Assembly: GCF_038051945.1 (NCBI RefSeq)
Contig: NZ_CP150302.1
Coordinates: forward strand, 6,324,001-6,388,000
Direction: 5' to 3'
DNA: 64,000 bases
Source: Paenibacillus sp. FSL H3-0469
GTDB lineage: Bacteria > Bacillota > Bacilli > Paenibacillales > Paenibacillaceae
The translations under genes were made by a program, and so were the position numbers. The notes beneath the pieces were generated by a model. It saw only the letters and a program-made list of their open reading frames with translations, did no database searches and was not told the origin of the DNA. Shown here one piece after another: positions 62,338-64,000 of this stretch (position 1 is the stretch's first letter; each line of letters begins with the position of its first letter).

Positions 62338-64000
62338 ATGGCAAAGGACATAACCGGGATTCGGAAGCTCATCTCACAAATGACACTGGAAGAGAAGGCC
62401 GGACTCTGCTCCGGGCTGGATTTCTGGAACACCAAAGGCATTGAGCGTCTGGGCATTCCCTCAGTCATGGTAACGGACGGACCCCACGGGCTCCGCAAGC
62501 AGCAGGGTGACGCAGATCATCTGGGATTGAATAACAGTGTGCCGGCAACCTGTTTTCCGTCAGCGGCCGGACTGGCCTCCTCGTGGGACCGCGATCTGAT
62601 CTTCCGTGTAGGCGAGGCGCTGGGAACGGAATGCCAGGTGGAGAATGTCGCCGTTTTGCTCGGACCGGGCAATAATATCAAACGCTCTCCGCTGAATGGC
62701 CGGAATTTTGAATATTTCTCGGAGGACCCGTTCCTGGCCTCAGAGATGGCTGCGAATCATGTGAAGGGGGTGCAGAGCCAGGGCGTCGGCACTTCTCTGA
62801 AGCATTATGCTGCCAATAATCAGGAGCACCGCCGCATGTCTGTAGATGCTGTTATTGACGAACGGACGCTGCGTGAGATTTATCTTGCCAGCTTCGAAGG
62901 CACGGTGAAGCAGAGCCAGCCGTGGAGTGTGATGTGCTCATATAATCAGGTGAACGGGGAGTATGCTTCCGAGAGCTACGAGCTGCTGACCAAGGTGCTG
63001 CGGGAGGACTGGGGCTTCGAAGGCTTCGTCGTGTCGGACTGGGGAGCGGTCAATGAGCGGGTGAAGGCGCTGGCGGCAGGGCTGGAGCTGGAAATGCCGT
63101 CAAGCGCTGGAATCGGAGATGCCAAGATTGTAGCGGCTGTGAACAGCGGCGAATTGGCTATGGAGACGCTGGATCTCGCGGTAGAACGGATGCTGGCCTT
63201 TATTTTCAAAAGTGTAGAAAACCGCAACCCGCAAGCAGTCTTCGATGCAGATAAGCATCATCAGCTTGCACGCGAAGTAGCCCGGGAGAGCATGGTGCTG
63301 CTGAAGAACGAAGGCGGGATTCTGCCCCTTGCTAAGAGCGGCCGGATTGCCGTGATCGGCGAATTCGCCAAGCAGCCGCGCTATCAGGGCGGGGGCAGCT
63401 CGCATGTGAATCCATCCCGGATGGATGATGCCTTCGCCGAATTGCAGGCCGTTGCCGGGGATGCAGCCAGCTTCCTGTACGCACAGGGCTATGAGCTGGA
63501 GAGCGATGACATCAATGCTGATCTGCTGCGCGAAGCCTGCGATACAGCAGCCAAGGCGGATGCAGCGGTGCTGTTCCTCGGCCTGCCGGACCGCTACGAA
63601 TCGGAGGGCTATGACCGTAGCCATTTGCTGCTGCCTGCGAGCCATAAGGCGCTGATTGAAGCGGTGGCCGAGGTGCAGAGCGAGATTATTGTAGTGCTGA
63701 GCAACGGCGCACCGGTCGAGATGCCTTGGCTGCATAGGGCGAAGGCGGTGCTTGAAGGCTACCTGGGCGGTCAAGCTTTTGGCGGTGCGGTTGCGGACCT
63801 GCTCTTCGGCGAAGTGAGCCCGAGCGGCAAGCTGGCGGAGACCTTCCCGATGAAGCTGAGCGACAATCCGTCATTCCTGAACTTCCCCGGTGAAGGCGAT
63901 ACGGTGGAGTACAAGGAAGGCTTGTTCGTAGGCTACCGTTATTATGATAAAAAAGAAATAGAGCCGCTGTTCCCCTTCGGCTTCGGCCTTAGCTACACGC
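62338..64000 (+). CDS. Glycoside hydrolase family 3, truncated by the window end
   Basis: ATG 62338 follows AGGAGG by 7 nt; the frame stays open to the window end (554 codons seen). GH3 features: VTDGPHGLR, LGPGNNIKRSPLNGRNFEYF, SLKHYAANNQE, the nucleophile Asp234 in VVSDWGAV, then the second domain (VLLKNEGGILPLAKS, SPSGKLAETFP, PLFPFGFGLSYT). SDWG is typical of beta-glucosidases. No signal peptide. Divergent from an AraC gene, with a cre-like site in front. Confidence 0.93.
   Translation, partial: MAKDITGIRKLISQMTLEEKAGLCSGLDFWNTKGIERLGIPSVMVTDGPHGLRKQQGDADHLGLNNSVPATCFPSAAGLASSWDRDLIFRVGEALGTECQVENVAVLLGPGNNIKRSPLNGRNFEYFSEDPFLASEMAANHVKGVQSQGVGTSLKHYAANNQEHRRMSVDAVIDERTLREIYLASFEGTVKQSQPWSVMCSYNQVNGEYASESYELLTKVLREDWGFEGFVVSDWGAVNERVKALAAGLELEMPSSAGIGDAKIVAAVNSGELAMETLDLAVERMLAFIFKSVENRNPQAVFDADKHHQLAREVARESMVLLKNEGGILPLAKSGRIAVIGEFAKQPRYQGGGSSHVNPSRMDDAFAELQAVAGDAASFLYAQGYELESDDINADLLREACDTAAKADAAVLFLGLPDRYESEGYDRSHLLLPASHKALIEAVAEVQSEIIVVLSNGAPVEMPWLHRAKAVLEGYLGGQAFGGAVADLLFGEVSPSGKLAETFPMKLSDNPSFLNFPGEGDTVEYKEGLFVGYRYYDKKEIEPLFPFGFGLSYT

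Overview
The window reads as chromosomal DNA of a Paenibacillus-type Firmicute. Evidence: strong AGGAGG ribosome sites with frequent TTG and GTG starts, YesM/YesN-type sensor kinase plus AraC-type response regulator pairs, LplB/LplC-type sugar permeases, many glycoside hydrolases, CcpA-type cre sequences and tandem-repeat-rich intergenic regions. No rRNA, tRNA, CRISPR array, transposase or phage gene was seen. Species assignment is inference.

Layout. 92-6605: sugar ABC permease pair, its two-component system and a Gfo/Idh/MocA oxidoreductase. 6607-8250: minisatellites around a nuclease-like gene broken by an in-frame TAG. 8289-12603: short-loop histidine kinase and OmpR-type regulator, divergent from a fused ATPase-permease, probably an envelope-stress or peptide-sensing module. 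12782-19642: small hypothetical proteins, a TetR/MFS multidrug efflux pair, a variant metallophosphoesterase, a frameshifted VOC gene, an SDR enzyme and a SetA-like sugar exporter. 19918-28626: GH3, AraC regulator, GH38 alpha-mannosidase and GH105 hydrolase. 29037-34002: minus-strand run of seven small genes (phosphotransferase, GNAT, DinB, GrpB, two alpha/beta hydrolases, one unknown). 34134-43953: myo-inositol catabolism (iolG, iolB, a LacI-type regulator, iolC, iolA, iolD, iolE) with the same operator in front of both operons. 44636-53583: membrane AraC regulator, lipoprotein binding protein, two permeases, a TIM-barrel isomerase and an unassigned toroid-like protein, together an uptake locus of unknown substrate. 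53909-60219: a RiPP-like cluster. 60450-64000: a His/Gly-rich membrane protein, an AraC regulator and a divergent, truncated GH3 gene.

The most interesting locus is 53909-60219. Two paralogous radical SAM/SPASM proteins flank a 44-residue ORF (55368-55502) with a leader-like N-terminus and a Cys-Cys core; then come a B12-type radical SAM protein with a C-terminal segment resembling a PqqD/RRE fold and an MFS exporter. I infer a ribosomally made, radical-SAM-modified peptide pathway that I cannot match to a named class. Near-identical 42-bp direct repeats bracket it.

Regulation. Five sites match the CcpA cre consensus perfectly or with one mismatch (upstream of GH3, GH38, iolC, the lipoprotein locus and the second GH3), so much of the carbohydrate content is probably under catabolite repression. 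Promoter, operator, cre and terminator calls come from reading the sequence only; no alignment, profile search or folding was run.
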